Source of the DNA: Candidatus Melainabacteria bacterium
GTDB lineage: Bacteria > Cyanobacteriota > Vampirovibrionia > Obscuribacterales > Obscuribacteraceae
Length of the DNA: 64,000 nucleotides
Direction: 5' to 3'
Assembly: GCA_017307165.1 (NCBI GenBank)
Contig: JAFKGK010000001.1
Location: 124,001-188,000 of the forward strand
A program made the translations under genes and the position numbers. The notes below the pieces were generated by a model. The model was not told where the DNA came from. It saw only the letters and a list, made by a program, of their open reading frames with translations, and ran no database searches. Each line of letters starts with the position of its first letter. Positions within the stretch are counted from its first letter, which is position 1. Positions 53,003-62,045 of the stretch are shown here, piece after piece.

Positions 53003-53987
53003 TTTGCTTAGCTCCCTTGCGTAAGGCCAGCAAAAAGAATGGACCTCCTAACAAGGCCATCACACAGCCAAGAGGTACCTCCTGACTAGGGTTGGCCGTG
53101 CGTGCGATGAGGTCCGAGGCCGAAAGCACGATAGCGCCGCAAAGTGCGCTTGCGATCATGCATTGGGCAAAGCCATGCTTGACCAATCTGCGTGCTAGAT
53201 GAGGCGCGATCAAGCCGACAAATCCGATCAGCCCACTCAAAGATACTGCGGCGCTGGTCAGAAGCACGGCGAGCGCTAATATTACGACTTGAGTCTGCCC
53301 TACTTTGATGCCGAGCGAAGCGGCCATGTCTTGACCGAGTGCCACTACAGAGAGTGGCTTGGCAAAGAGCAGGGAGATAGCCATGCATGGCAATATATAC
53401 GATGTAGCGACATAGAGCTCTGGCCATGATCTGCCGCTGAGTCCGCCCATCAGCCAGAGATCGAGGCCGCGAGCGGCAACGGCAGTGTTGGATGCAGACA
53501 AAAATTGCATGAGATTGATGGCGGCAGTGACGATAGTGGACAGGGCGATGCCAGAGAGCAAGAGCAGGGGCATGGAGATCTGTCGGTCTCTGGAGGAACT
53601 GGAGGCGAGCACGACTAGGGCACTGGCTGCGATACCACCACCAAAGGCGAGAGTGGGCAGGTAGGCAAAGGGCAGGCCGCAAAATATGGCGATGGCAGCA
53701 CCAAGTGCTGCGCCAGAGGCGACCCCCGTCAAATATGGGTCGGCCAGATCATTGCCCGACAGACTCTGGAGTAAATAGCCCGCAAGAGATAGAGCCATGC
53801 CCACGATGGCTGCACTGAGGAGTCGTGGTAGTCTGATGTCCCAAAGAATCGTGGCGGCGCCCGGATCCAGGGTCTGTGGGGCTAAAACGGCTTGCTGCAA
53901 GCCTTGCCAGCTTAAATTGGTTTCACCAAGGCAAAATGCCACCACCAGAGTGCCAAGGGTGACGATTGCTAGGGCCAGTATCTTCAA
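52992..53987 (-). CDS. FecCD-family ABC permease
   Basis: The membrane channel of an iron-chelate or vitamin B12 importer. The 331-residue product has about ten hydrophobic helices, the early motif RLPRLLSAAIVGMALSLAG, the LTGVASGAALGA segment and the FVGLIAPHLARRL cytosolic loop that couples to the ATPase. It precedes the ATPase gene with an 11-base overlap. Its start is 87 bases from a divergent cysteine desulfurase gene. Confidence 0.93.
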   Translation of the reverse strand: MKILALAIVTLGTLVVAFCLGETNLSWQGLQQAVLAPQTLDPGAATILWDIRLPRLLSAAIVGMALSLAGYLLQSLSGNDLADPYLTGVASGAALGAAIAIFCGLPFAYLPTLAFGGGIAASALVVLASSSSRDRQISMPLLLLSGIALSTIVTAAINLMQFLSASNTAVAARGLDLWLMGGLSGRSWPELYVATSYILPCMAISLLFAKPLSVVALGQDMAASLGIKVGQTQVVILALAVLLTSAAVSLSGLIGFVGLIAPHLARRLVKHGFAQCMIASALCGAIVLSASDLIARTANPSQEVPLGCVMALLGGPFFLLALRKGAKQNVV

Positions 53988-54074
53988 GAGAAAAAATTGC
54001 TTGGGAGAACGGTAGTCGTAGGAAATTGAATATAATCAGGTCTGAGAGTTTAGCACGTCGCGAGGCATGGGTTT

Positions 54075-55244
54075 TTGCAGCCGATCTACATAGACAATAG
54101 TGCGACTACTCCTTGCCGACCTGAAGTATTGGAGGCGATGGAGCCATATTTGCAAGGACGATTTGGTAATGCCAGCTCAATCCATGCAATCGGCCGAGAG
54201 GCCAGGCAGGCTCTAGATGCAGCGCGTGCTCACGTGGCCCAACTAATTGGCTGCGAGAGCAAAGAGGTGTATTTTGCGCCTTGTGGCACAATGGCCAATA
54301 ATGTCGCCTTGCTGGGGCGTGCTCGTTTTATCGAAGCTAATGGCTTGCCCAAGAGATTGTTGATCAGCGCCATCGAGCATTCGTCTATTTTGGGGCCTGC
54401 ACAGTTTCTCGGCGCAAATGGCTTTAAGCTCGATTTTATACGCAATGACAAACACGGATTGATCGATCTGGATCATTTGCAAGATTTACTGCGAGATCCC
54501 TGCGGCATGGTCTCGATCATGTGGGCCAATAACGAGATCGGCACGGTGCAGCCAATCGCCCAGATAGCACAGATGATCCAGGATGCGTCTAAAGCACAAG
54601 GGCATGATATCTTCTTGCATAGCGATGCCGTTCAGGCGACGGGCAAGTTGCCGATCGATCTTTCAAGTTTGGGACCGTATGTCGGCGTGCATGCGCTCAG
54701 CCTCTCCGGTCACAAGTTTGGTGCTCCCAAGGGCATTGGTGCTTTATTTGTACGCAAATTGGTTAACCTGATGCCGATCTATTTTGGCGGCGGTCAGGAA
54801 ATGGGATTGTTTCCTGGCACCGAGGCCATGAGCCAGATCGTGGGCCTGGGTGAGGCTGCAAGACTAGCGCGCTTGGAGTTGGATGACAGTGCTCGAGTCT
54901 TGAGATCCTATCAAAGCCAGGTGATGGAAAGGCTTGCCACTATGGATGGTGTCGTGATCACCGGTCCACAGGATCTGGCGCAGCGTCTGCCCGGGCATGT
55001 CTCCTTTGCACAAGCAAATAGAGATGGCGAAGCCCTCGTCCTCAAGAGCGATCTCAAAGGCATCGCGATCTCGGCTGGATCTGCCTGCCATAGAGGTATC
55101 ATCGAGCCGTCGCATGTAATCAAGGCTCTTGCCCTCCCCGAAAAAACGGCAATGGGAGCCGTGCGCATGACCTTTGGCAAAAGCAATACTCAAGATGACG
55201 TGACTTATCTCTTGGACAAGCTGCCGGCTTTGTTATCGTCCTAG
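54075..55244 (+). CDS. cysteine desulfurase (NifS/IscS-like)
   Basis: Releases sulfur from cysteine for Fe-S clusters and other sulfur cofactors. The 389-residue product has the NNEIGTVQP motif, PLP-binding Lys214 (SLSGHKFGAPKG) and catalytic Cys338 (GSACHRG). Its GTEAMSQIVGL replaces the usual GTENV. It starts with TTG and no strong ribosome site. No iscU or other Fe-S gene is adjacent; a divergent FecCD-type transporter could supply iron, but that link is only positional. Confidence 0.9.
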   Translation: MQPIYIDNSATTPCRPEVLEAMEPYLQGRFGNASSIHAIGREARQALDAARAHVAQLIGCESKEVYFAPCGTMANNVALLGRARFIEANGLPKRLLISAIEHSSILGPAQFLGANGFKLDFIRNDKHGLIDLDHLQDLLRDPCGMVSIMWANNEIGTVQPIAQIAQMIQDASKAQGHDIFLHSDAVQATGKLPIDLSSLGPYVGVHALSLSGHKFGAPKGIGALFVRKLVNLMPIYFGGGQEMGLFPGTEAMSQIVGLGEAARLARLELDDSARVLRSYQSQVMERLATMDGVVITGPQDLAQRLPGHVSFAQANRDGEALVLKSDLKGIAISAGSACHRGIIEPSHVIKALALPEKTAMGAVRMTFGKSNTQDDVTYLLDKLPALLSS

Positions 55245-55245
55245 T

Positions 55246-56817
55246 TTATTTTTTGCGATCGTGACTATTGGCTATGAAGGCTATTAGGCTGCCCAGCCTT
55301 TCACTCATCTTGCCGTGCAGGAGCTTGATGCCGGCCTGAGCCATTTTTATGCGCTCTGGGCCGTAGGGGTACCACCATATGCGGTGCGATCCTGCCGCCG
55401 AGTCTATCGATATGTGTTTGATATTGCAAAGGTCTTGTAGGCCAAAGATAGCATGGCTGCGCCCAAAGCCCGAGTTTTTGATGCCGCCCCAGGGCAGTTG
55501 CGGCACGGCGTGCGAATAAAGCACATCATTGATCAATACGGTGCCGACATCCAGATCTCTTGCTACCATCTCGGCCGCTGGCAAGTTTTTAGCCCAGACA
55601 GTAGCGCAAAGTCCGTATTGGGATTCATTGGCCAGTTCGACGGCCGTATCTTCGTTATCGACCACCATTACAGGTAATACAGGACCAAAGGTCTCTTCAG
55701 TCATTACTTTCATCTGATGATTGACGTCGAGTAATACGGTGGGCTCAAAAAAATATCCACCCAGGTCCTGTTGCCGGCAATTGCCGCCACACGCGATCCT
55801 GGCTCCCTTGGCGATGGAATCCTCTACGTGGGATCTAACTGTATCGAGTTGATTTTGATCGATCAATGGACCGACTTCGGTTGCAGGGTCTTTGGGATTG
55901 CCAAGTTTGAGTTTTTGGGTTTCTTGGATAATGGCCTGGATGAGCCTATCGTGCTCGTTTTTTTTGCCCTTGATGACATAGACTCTTTCGACTGACGCGC
56001 AGGCCTGGCCTGCATTGGTAAATGCTCCCCATACCAATCCTCTGCTGGTCCATTCTACTGGCGCATCGGGTAGTACAATCGCGGCATCCTTACCGCCTAG
56101 CTCGAGAGTAACCGGTGTCAGGGATCTAGAGCAGGTCTCCATTACATTTTTGCCACCAGATACGGAGCCTGTAAAAATCACCTTGGCCAGGTTTTGCTCG
56201 GTCAAGTATCTGCCTGTGTTGCGATCACCTGTGATCACTTCTACGCAGCCCTGGGGAAACCCAGCTTGCAAAAACAACTCTCCAATCTTGATGCCGATCA
56301 ATGGTGATTTTTCAGAGGGTTTGAGCACTACCGTATTGCCTACCATGAGAGCCATGCAAGCAGTCATCATGGGGATGGAAAATGGGTAGTTCCAGGGTGA
56401 AATGAGGCCGATCACGCCCAGAGGCTCAAAAGCAACCACGCTTTGTTTTGACGCCAAAAGCATATTGGTCGTAGGAATAGCCTGATCCTGCAACAGCCTT
56501 TCTGCATTGTCGGCCAGCCAGCCCATGGTATCAAGAGGCCCGTTGAGCTCAGATAGATAGGCTTCTGGCAAGGGTTTGCCGACTTCTTGCGAGATCAAGG
56601 CAGCAAGCTGATCCTGGCTTTCTGCCACGAGTCTTTTGAGATTGCTCATCAATCTCGCTCTTTCTTTGAGGCTGGTCAATTGCCATGAAGCCTGGGTTTG
56701 GCGAGCCTTTTCTACCGATCTTGCCACCTGTGCAGCATCGAGGATAGGTACCTGGCCCAGTACCGCGCCGTCTGCGGGATTGATCGATTGGATCAGGGTC
56801 TTGAGATCGTTAGTCAT
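55246..56817 (-). CDS. aldehyde dehydrogenase
   Basis: The 523-residue NAD(P)-dependent enzyme has catalytic Cys273 (GQACASVER), general-base Glu239 (LELGGKD), SPWNYPFSIP and the GGIKNSGFGR motif. Its last 60 residues, after the usual end, are a basic extension (RIWWYPYGPERIKM onward). The ATG overlaps the stop of the upstream TPR gene by 8 bases (ATGACTAA), which fixes the start and couples the two. The substrate is unknown; it differs from the aldehyde dehydrogenase beside the aminotransferase gene. Confidence 0.88.
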   Translation of the reverse strand: MTNDLKTLIQSINPADGAVLGQVPILDAAQVARSVEKARQTQASWQLTSLKERARLMSNLKRLVAESQDQLAALISQEVGKPLPEAYLSELNGPLDTMGWLADNAERLLQDQAIPTTNMLLASKQSVVAFEPLGVIGLISPWNYPFSIPMMTACMALMVGNTVVLKPSEKSPLIGIKIGELFLQAGFPQGCVEVITGDRNTGRYLTEQNLAKVIFTGSVSGGKNVMETCSRSLTPVTLELGGKDAAIVLPDAPVEWTSRGLVWGAFTNAGQACASVERVYVIKGKKNEHDRLIQAIIQETQKLKLGNPKDPATEVGPLIDQNQLDTVRSHVEDSIAKGARIACGGNCRQQDLGGYFFEPTVLLDVNHQMKVMTEETFGPVLPVMVVDNEDTAVELANESQYGLCATVWAKNLPAAEMVARDLDVGTVLINDVLYSHAVPQLPWGGIKNSGFGRSHAIFGLQDLCNIKHISIDSAAGSHRIWWYPYGPERIKMAQAGIKLLHGKMSERLGSLIAFIANSHDRKK

Positions 56818-58021
56818 TTTGCTTAGTTGCCTCGGCTTGCAGCCCGCATGCAAAAGTCTCGAGCGCCTTGCTCTGGCTTTCTGCTTCTTCTTGGTTGCCC
56901 ATGGCTCTTTCTACTTGCACAAGATGCAGGCGGGCGACCACAAGTCTATTAAGTTTGTCAGATCGGATGGCCTCGTCTAGATATTGTCTAGCGATGTCGT
57001 ACTGCTTGTTGGCCTGTGCCAGCAAGCCTTTGACAAATGGTGCCAGTGCAGGGAGATAATCATCATTTGTCTTGTCATTGCTAATGGCCAGCAATTTTTG
57101 AGCGCTGGCGATATCATCCTTGACGATGTGGTGCCAGGCCTGGAGGAGGTTTAAGTCCCTTTGGCTGAGATCCCCTCTTGATTTTGCGAGACTATCCAAA
57201 AAAGGTGCTGCTGCACTGGCATCTTGGAGGCTCAGATGCGCGATCACTCTCCTGGTCTTGAGAGGAGCGAGGTCCGGATAGGCACGGGCTGCCTCATTAT
57301 AAATCCCCAGAGCTTCTTTAAAAAATCCGCAAGTAAGCGCCTTGTCGCCGAGCATGATCATTATCTCCGGCTCTTGCTCCCCCTCATATTGGTCGATCTG
57401 CTTTTTGAGCTCAGTCTTGAAGGCTTGAGGCTTGCCTTGAGCATTTAGAGTGTCGAGAATGCGTAATTTTGCACGCATAAAACCAGGCTCTGTATAGCTA
57501 GCTTTGATGCCTGCGATGCGAGCCTTTTCCGGCTGATTGGCTGCTTGGTAAATTTCTTTGAGCGAAAGCCAGCCTTCGTAGCTAGTCGGGTCGTTTTTGA
57601 CCAATCTTTCAAAGGATTGGCGTGCCTTATCAGTGTCTTGCTGTTTGTAATAGATCAAGCCGCGATGCAACAGGGCAGGCGCAGCATCTGGATTGCTCTT
57701 GAGGACACGTTCTGCTGCGGCCAGGGCCATGTCGTCCTTGCCGGCCCTACTGGCTACGGTCATTAGCATGGTCTGAAAACCAATATGGTCTTGGCACAGT
57801 TTACTTTGAGCAAGCATGATCTCCAGTGCCTGGTTGTTTTTGCCATGACCAAAAGCGGCGGCGGCGGCTTTTAGACAATCAGAGCATGGCCCTTTGGGCG
57901 AATCAGCGCCTAAAGCTTGATTAGTGGACCAAGCACCAGGGAACGCCACCATGGAGGCCGTCGTCAAAGCTAGAGCGAGAGGCCAGGATCTGGGAGCTGA
58001 GTTTTTTTTTGCCTGTTTCAT
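56810..58021 (-). CDS. secreted TPR protein
   Basis: The 403-residue product has a signal-like segment (about 12-32) and then several TPR-like helix pairs, clearest where PDAAPALLHRGLIYYKQQDTDKA and YEGWLSLKEIYQAANQPEKA occur. A CSDC pair sits just after the signal. The ATG is chosen over one 20 codons upstream because that would overlap the divergent TPR gene. Its stop overlaps the aldehyde dehydrogenase start by 8 bases. It and the plus-strand TPR gene start only 42 bases apart and may share control. Confidence 0.7.
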   Translation of the reverse strand: MKQAKKNSAPRSWPLALALTTASMVAFPGAWSTNQALGADSPKGPCSDCLKAAAAAFGHGKNNQALEIMLAQSKLCQDHIGFQTMLMTVASRAGKDDMALAAAERVLKSNPDAAPALLHRGLIYYKQQDTDKARQSFERLVKNDPTSYEGWLSLKEIYQAANQPEKARIAGIKASYTEPGFMRAKLRILDTLNAQGKPQAFKTELKKQIDQYEGEQEPEIMIMLGDKALTCGFFKEALGIYNEAARAYPDLAPLKTRRVIAHLSLQDASAAAPFLDSLAKSRGDLSQRDLNLLQAWHHIVKDDIASAQKLLAISNDKTNDDYLPALAPFVKGLLAQANKQYDIARQYLDEAIRSDKLNRLVVARLHLVQVERAMGNQEEAESQSKALETFACGLQAEATKQND

Positions 58022-58063
58022 TTGACATATTATATTTGAATTGAATCTAGGGAGATCGGATCC

Positions 58064-59158
58064 ATGAAATATCTGATGCATACCGTCATCGCCAGTCTCG
58101 TCGCTTCATCTGGTATGTTTTCAACACAAGTTGCAGGCAAGCCAGCAAGTGAGTCTGGCGCAGATGCGATCTCGCTTTTTGACCGAGCCAAGGCTGCCTA
58201 CGCCACTGGCCGATTTAGCGAGGCCCAGACTTATCTCAAAAAAGTATCAGCATCGGATAACAGCCTCAAGGCAGAGGCACTCAATCTGCTCGGCAAGATT
58301 GCTCACAAAAAGGGCGATGTCGCCGAGGCCAAGTCGCTCTACGAAAAAGCATTAGCTCAGGATCCAAGTCTTAACGAGGCTCGGTTTAATCTTGGCATTG
58401 CGTTTTTTGACAGTAAAGACTACACAGAAGCAGAGAAACTCTTTGTCAAATCATTGGCTGTCACTCCCAGCTCAAGCGACATACAATACAACCTGGCCGT
58501 CACCTACGAAAGACTAGGCAAAAAGGCGGATGCTATTTGCAGCTATGAGAAAGCAGTAGAACTCGACGATAAAAATGCGCTGGCGCATTTTGGTCTCGGC
58601 AAAATTGCATTTGCCGATCATGATGTGGATAGGGCCTATCAGGAATACCGCACGGCGGCTGCTTTGGATCCAAACAATCCTGATATTCTCAACAATCTTG
58701 GTTGTGTCTATAATGCTATCGGTAAGTATCCAGAAGCCATCGATTGTTTTCAAAAGGCGCTTGCTCTCGATCCAAATTATGCAAATGCCCAGCGCAATCT
58801 AGGCTATGCACAGGCGCGGACCTCGCTTGGGATATCTTATTTTAAGCAGGGAGACAATAAAAAGGCTCTTGCAGAGTACAATCAGGCGCTCAAAATCGAT
58901 CCGGATTATGCCGATGCACATTACAATCTGGCTGTACTCTATCAAACGGACAATGACCTTAAGCAAGCGATATTGCATTACAGATTGGCTATCAAAAACG
59001 ATGCCAGCAATGCTCTAGCGCACAATAACCTGGGTGTTGCTCTCGCTAAGACCGGCGACAAAGATGGTGCAAAAGGCGAGTTTGAAGCAGCTTTATCGAT
59101 CAAGCCAAACTACCAAGAAGCGCAAGCCAATCTATCCGACATCAGTCAGGGCAAGTAG
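58064..59158 (+). CDS. secreted TPR protein
   Basis: The 364-residue product has a signal peptide (about 1-26) and about nine TPR units. Repeats such as ALNLLGKIAHKKGDVAEAKS, ARFNLGIAFFDSKDYTEAEK and DILNNLGCVYNAIGKYPEA show the W/L-G-Y-A-P spacing, many ending in a DP pair. TPRs bind proteins in the periplasm or cell envelope. It is divergent from another secreted TPR gene and its end overlaps the nucleotidase gene by 17 bases. Confidence 0.8.
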   Translation: MKYLMHTVIASLVASSGMFSTQVAGKPASESGADAISLFDRAKAAYATGRFSEAQTYLKKVSASDNSLKAEALNLLGKIAHKKGDVAEAKSLYEKALAQDPSLNEARFNLGIAFFDSKDYTEAEKLFVKSLAVTPSSSDIQYNLAVTYERLGKKADAICSYEKAVELDDKNALAHFGLGKIAFADHDVDRAYQEYRTAAALDPNNPDILNNLGCVYNAIGKYPEAIDCFQKALALDPNYANAQRNLGYAQARTSLGISYFKQGDNKKALAEYNQALKIDPDYADAHYNLAVLYQTDNDLKQAILHYRLAIKNDASNALAHNNLGVALAKTGDKDGAKGEFEAALSIKPNYQEAQANLSDISQGK

Positions 59159-61130
59159 AAAATGGATGGGAAACAGAATATAGTCTGGTCTCATCCTCGC
59201 CATTACTCTGTCTCCCTTTGCGACCCGATACCACTATAGCCATATGATATGGACGTGAATGGAAGTCAAAATTGTGGATGATCTCTCTTGCGCGAACCGG
59301 AGTCGCATCCTTTGCGATCTGCTCCAGTCCATCTGCCGAAAGTGGGATCGTGACATCGTGTTGTGTTTTGGCGAGTTTGGTGATACCTGTCATTTTGCCG
59401 ATATAGATGTCCACTGTTTTTTTGCTTGCGTTGGCGAGTTTGCCGTTAAATCTATTGTGTAGCAAGTCGTGAGGCAGTTTGCTCGACACGCCGACAAATC
59501 TCTCTCCAGAACGAGGACGGACTACCTTGGACTTTTGCAAAAAGTCTTTGAATGGCTCATTTAATCGCTCTTTAGAAAATACTACATCGCTTGCTTGTTT
59601 AAAGTCGTAACCCTCTCCCCCCTTAAAAGAATAATCGGTCATAGCGATGCGATATTGGTCCTGTTCATCGAGTTTTTTGTAGGTCTCTTTGCCGGATTTG
59701 TCACGATGCCTGGCATAGACAAACAAGACTCGTTTACCCGGCTCTGCGTCGAGATCATAGGCCATTTTGATGCCAGACATCTCGAGATAGCGACCGCCAG
59801 TAGAGCCAGCCACCGAATGCTCCAGAGCGCGCTTGAGCATAGCACCAGATACAGTGGCGTATGCCAGGTGGTTATCGAAGGGTAAAAGCTCCTCTATTTT
59901 TTCCTGGCTGATAGGTCCTTTGTCGATGCGTGATCTGATGCCCCCCCTGTTTTCGAAGGCTATGGTCACGCCCTGGCTCTTGCCGATATCTGCAAAAGCG
60001 TCGCTGATGAGATTGCCGAGGGCACTGTCATGCGTGAGATTGCGCCAATTGTTGTCAAAGTCATCGGTCGCCTGAGCGCATATGGTCTCCCTCAAGCAGT
60101 TTAGTGGAGCCTGCTTTTGCGCGATGTAATCCTTGAGGTCTGCAGCCTCCGGCATCTTGTCTGTGATCTGTATCAATCTATAACGAGAACGCTCGGGATC
60201 CACACGTCCTTTGTCGTCGAAGGTCAATTGCAAATAGCCCAGATTGCGACCGTAGCATCCTGTCTGCACGATATAGGTCGAACCCTGTCCGCCCTGGTGA
60301 GGTACGACGACCGGTGCATGCAGAGGAGTGTGGCTATGGCCGCCGATGATGGCATCGACCTCGGGCAGGTGAGCCGCAAGGGTCTTGTCTACATCTACCC
60401 CACAATGTGTCACCAGAATGATCTTGTCCACTCCCTGTCTCTTTAGATCGTCTATCTGGGCTTTGATAGGGGCAATATAACTCTCTGGATAAGGTAGATC
60501 CTTGTCTTGTTTGAGTGCGATAGTGCCTCGACGAGGTGCCAGGCCCTCGATGTCCGGGGTGATTGCGCCTACAAAACCTACTTTGTGACCTTTAATTGTC
60601 TTGATCGAGTATGGCACCATCAGTTTGCTCAATGGATGATCGCCAGCATCTAGGTTGCAACAAAGTATCTTAAAGTGGGCATTTTGCAGCTGGCGGGCGA
60701 GGTTGTCGGCCCCTTCGTCAAACTCGTGATTGCCGATCGTATAAAAGTCGTAGCCGATCTTGTTGAGCAGGTCGATCTCGACCTGTCCCAGATATTTTGT
60801 AAATAAGGGCGTGCCTTGAAAAATATCACCAGAATCTATTACTACCGTACTCTCGCTCTTGTCCTTGTCTCGTAATTGTCTGATCTCTTGGCCTATCCGA
60901 GCCAATCCTCCTTTTATCCGCCCTTTTTCTTTAAAGCTCTCGTCATGAGAGTGCAAATCGTTGGTATGAAGTATGGTGAGGGTGAAACTATCGTTATTGC
61001 CCTGTGCATTAGAACCAAAGGCTACAAGGACAAGTATGACTAGAGTGATCAAGACCAGACGCAAATTGGCAGGTATATGCACCTTGTCAATGAGAGTGCT
61101 CCTGAGCATGTTTTTTGCATCGTTGATCAT
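59142..61130 (-). CDS. 5'-nucleotidase/cyclic phosphodiesterase family enzyme
   Basis: Periplasmic enzyme that releases phosphate from nucleotides. The 662-residue product has a membrane-like N-terminal helix (about 20-40), the metallophosphatase motifs HTNDLHSH, DSGDIFQGT, GNHEFD, VTHCGVD and GGHSHT, and the C-terminal nucleotide-binding domain with FENRGGIRS and TDYSFKGGEGYDF. The ATG has AAGGCGG 8 bases upstream; a later ATG seven codons in is possible. The N-terminal region overlaps, head to head, the start of a secreted protein on the plus strand. Its tail overlaps the TPR gene by 17 bases. Confidence 0.92.
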   Translation of the reverse strand: MINDAKNMLRSTLIDKVHIPANLRLVLITLVILVLVAFGSNAQGNNDSFTLTILHTNDLHSHDESFKEKGRIKGGLARIGQEIRQLRDKDKSESTVVIDSGDIFQGTPLFTKYLGQVEIDLLNKIGYDFYTIGNHEFDEGADNLARQLQNAHFKILCCNLDAGDHPLSKLMVPYSIKTIKGHKVGFVGAITPDIEGLAPRRGTIALKQDKDLPYPESYIAPIKAQIDDLKRQGVDKIILVTHCGVDVDKTLAAHLPEVDAIIGGHSHTPLHAPVVVPHQGGQGSTYIVQTGCYGRNLGYLQLTFDDKGRVDPERSRYRLIQITDKMPEAADLKDYIAQKQAPLNCLRETICAQATDDFDNNWRNLTHDSALGNLISDAFADIGKSQGVTIAFENRGGIRSRIDKGPISQEKIEELLPFDNHLAYATVSGAMLKRALEHSVAGSTGGRYLEMSGIKMAYDLDAEPGKRVLFVYARHRDKSGKETYKKLDEQDQYRIAMTDYSFKGGEGYDFKQASDVVFSKERLNEPFKDFLQKSKVVRPRSGERFVGVSSKLPHDLLHNRFNGKLANASKKTVDIYIGKMTGITKLAKTQHDVTIPLSADGLEQIAKDATPVRAREIIHNFDFHSRPYHMAIVVSGRKGRQSNGEDETRLYSVSHPFSTCPD

Positions 61131-61566
61131 TGCCGGACCGCCTTGCCTGGTAGTTTGTTTTGACGCTCGAGCCGCCGAAAAGGTTCGAAACCTCGAATGC
61201 CAGTTCGTGACCGAAGACAATTGTCCCATCCAAGTAGTAAATCTTAGCGGACAGCTAGAACTCGATCCTTTTGATGCTCCTGTATCTGTAAAGATCTACA
61301 TTGATTATAAAAATCCTGGGGACAAGGCCATCGCCGCTGCAAAGTTTAGGATGCGTTTGACTGATGCTCAAGCTGCCGATAAGGGTACTTTTCAGGCGAT
61401 CGATCAGACATATGTCGCAGGTCAAGGGCAGCGCAGCCAAAAATGGAAGCGGGACTTTGTCATCAATCCGGCTGTATGCGGACTCAAATGTCGCGTCTTG
61501 CAGGTAAAGTTTGAGGATGGCTCGATCTGGAACAGTGTCAAAAATCAAGAAGCTGATAAACAGTGA
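61090..61566 (+). CDS. small secreted protein, unknown function
   Basis: The 158-residue product has a signal peptide (about 1-28, ending ARA) and a beta-rich mature part (LSGQLELDPFDAPVSVKIYIDY, cut by loops) with four Cys (in LECQF, DNCPI, AVCGLKC) likely to form disulfides. The start could also be the ATG six codons later. The first 41 bases overlap the start of the nucleotidase gene on the other strand, so one of the two starts may be further in. No family is recognised. Confidence 0.6.
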   Translation: MRVLLSMFFASLIIAGPPCLVVCFDARAAEKVRNLECQFVTEDNCPIQVVNLSGQLELDPFDAPVSVKIYIDYKNPGDKAIAAAKFRMRLTDAQAADKGTFQAIDQTYVAGQGQRSQKWKRDFVINPAVCGLKCRVLQVKFEDGSIWNSVKNQEADKQ

Positions 61567-61735
61567 TTTTGCGCACTAAAAAACCTACCAAGAGCTGATA
61601 AAAATAAACCTGTTTTGACAAAAAAATGCGCAAAGACCGATGGCATGGCCTTTGTACAAGTCTTTTCGACTATTGCATATGTAGACATGTTGTATTGTAT
61701 ATCTACCGTATAAAACTAAATACAAGGATAGCGCT

Positions 61736-61945
61736 ATGACTCATGCCCGAGAGTCTCGCGCGACGATCTTATCTCTGGTTGCCGTAGCTGCCGCATGCTT
61801 TGTGGTCGCCAAGGCTTCCTGGCCACTTTTGCTAGTGGCTATTGTCGTCGCGAGCTTTGGTCTCTGCCTCTACAAATTGATCGAAAATGACATCATCAAC
61901 AAGATAGATAACGACGTCCTTGCCAAATCTAAAACTTGGAACTAA
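61736..61945 (+). CDS. small membrane protein
   Basis: The 69-residue product has two adjoining hydrophobic stretches (about 11-25 and 29-46) and a charged C-terminus (LIENDIINKIDNDVLAKSK). AAGGATAG lies about 4 bases before the ATG. The 169-base gap before it holds a TTTGCGCA/TGCGCAAA inverted repeat and AT-rich promoter-like sequence. Function is unknown. Confidence 0.55.
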   Translation: MTHARESRATILSLVAVAAACFVVAKASWPLLLVAIVVASFGLCLYKLIENDIINKIDNDVLAKSKTWN

Positions 61946-62045
61946 TCCGACAAATCTCTTTCTTTATCTTTTCCGAGCCTGACATTTACCGGGTATAAAC
62001 TCAGGTAGCAAGGCTAGGGAATCCGATAAAAAAGGAGAGTGGACC

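Noticed and set aside
53988-54074. Cobalamin riboswitch before the FecCD-type permease
   Set aside because: The 87-base gap has no B12-box-like GCCACTG and is too short for the fold.
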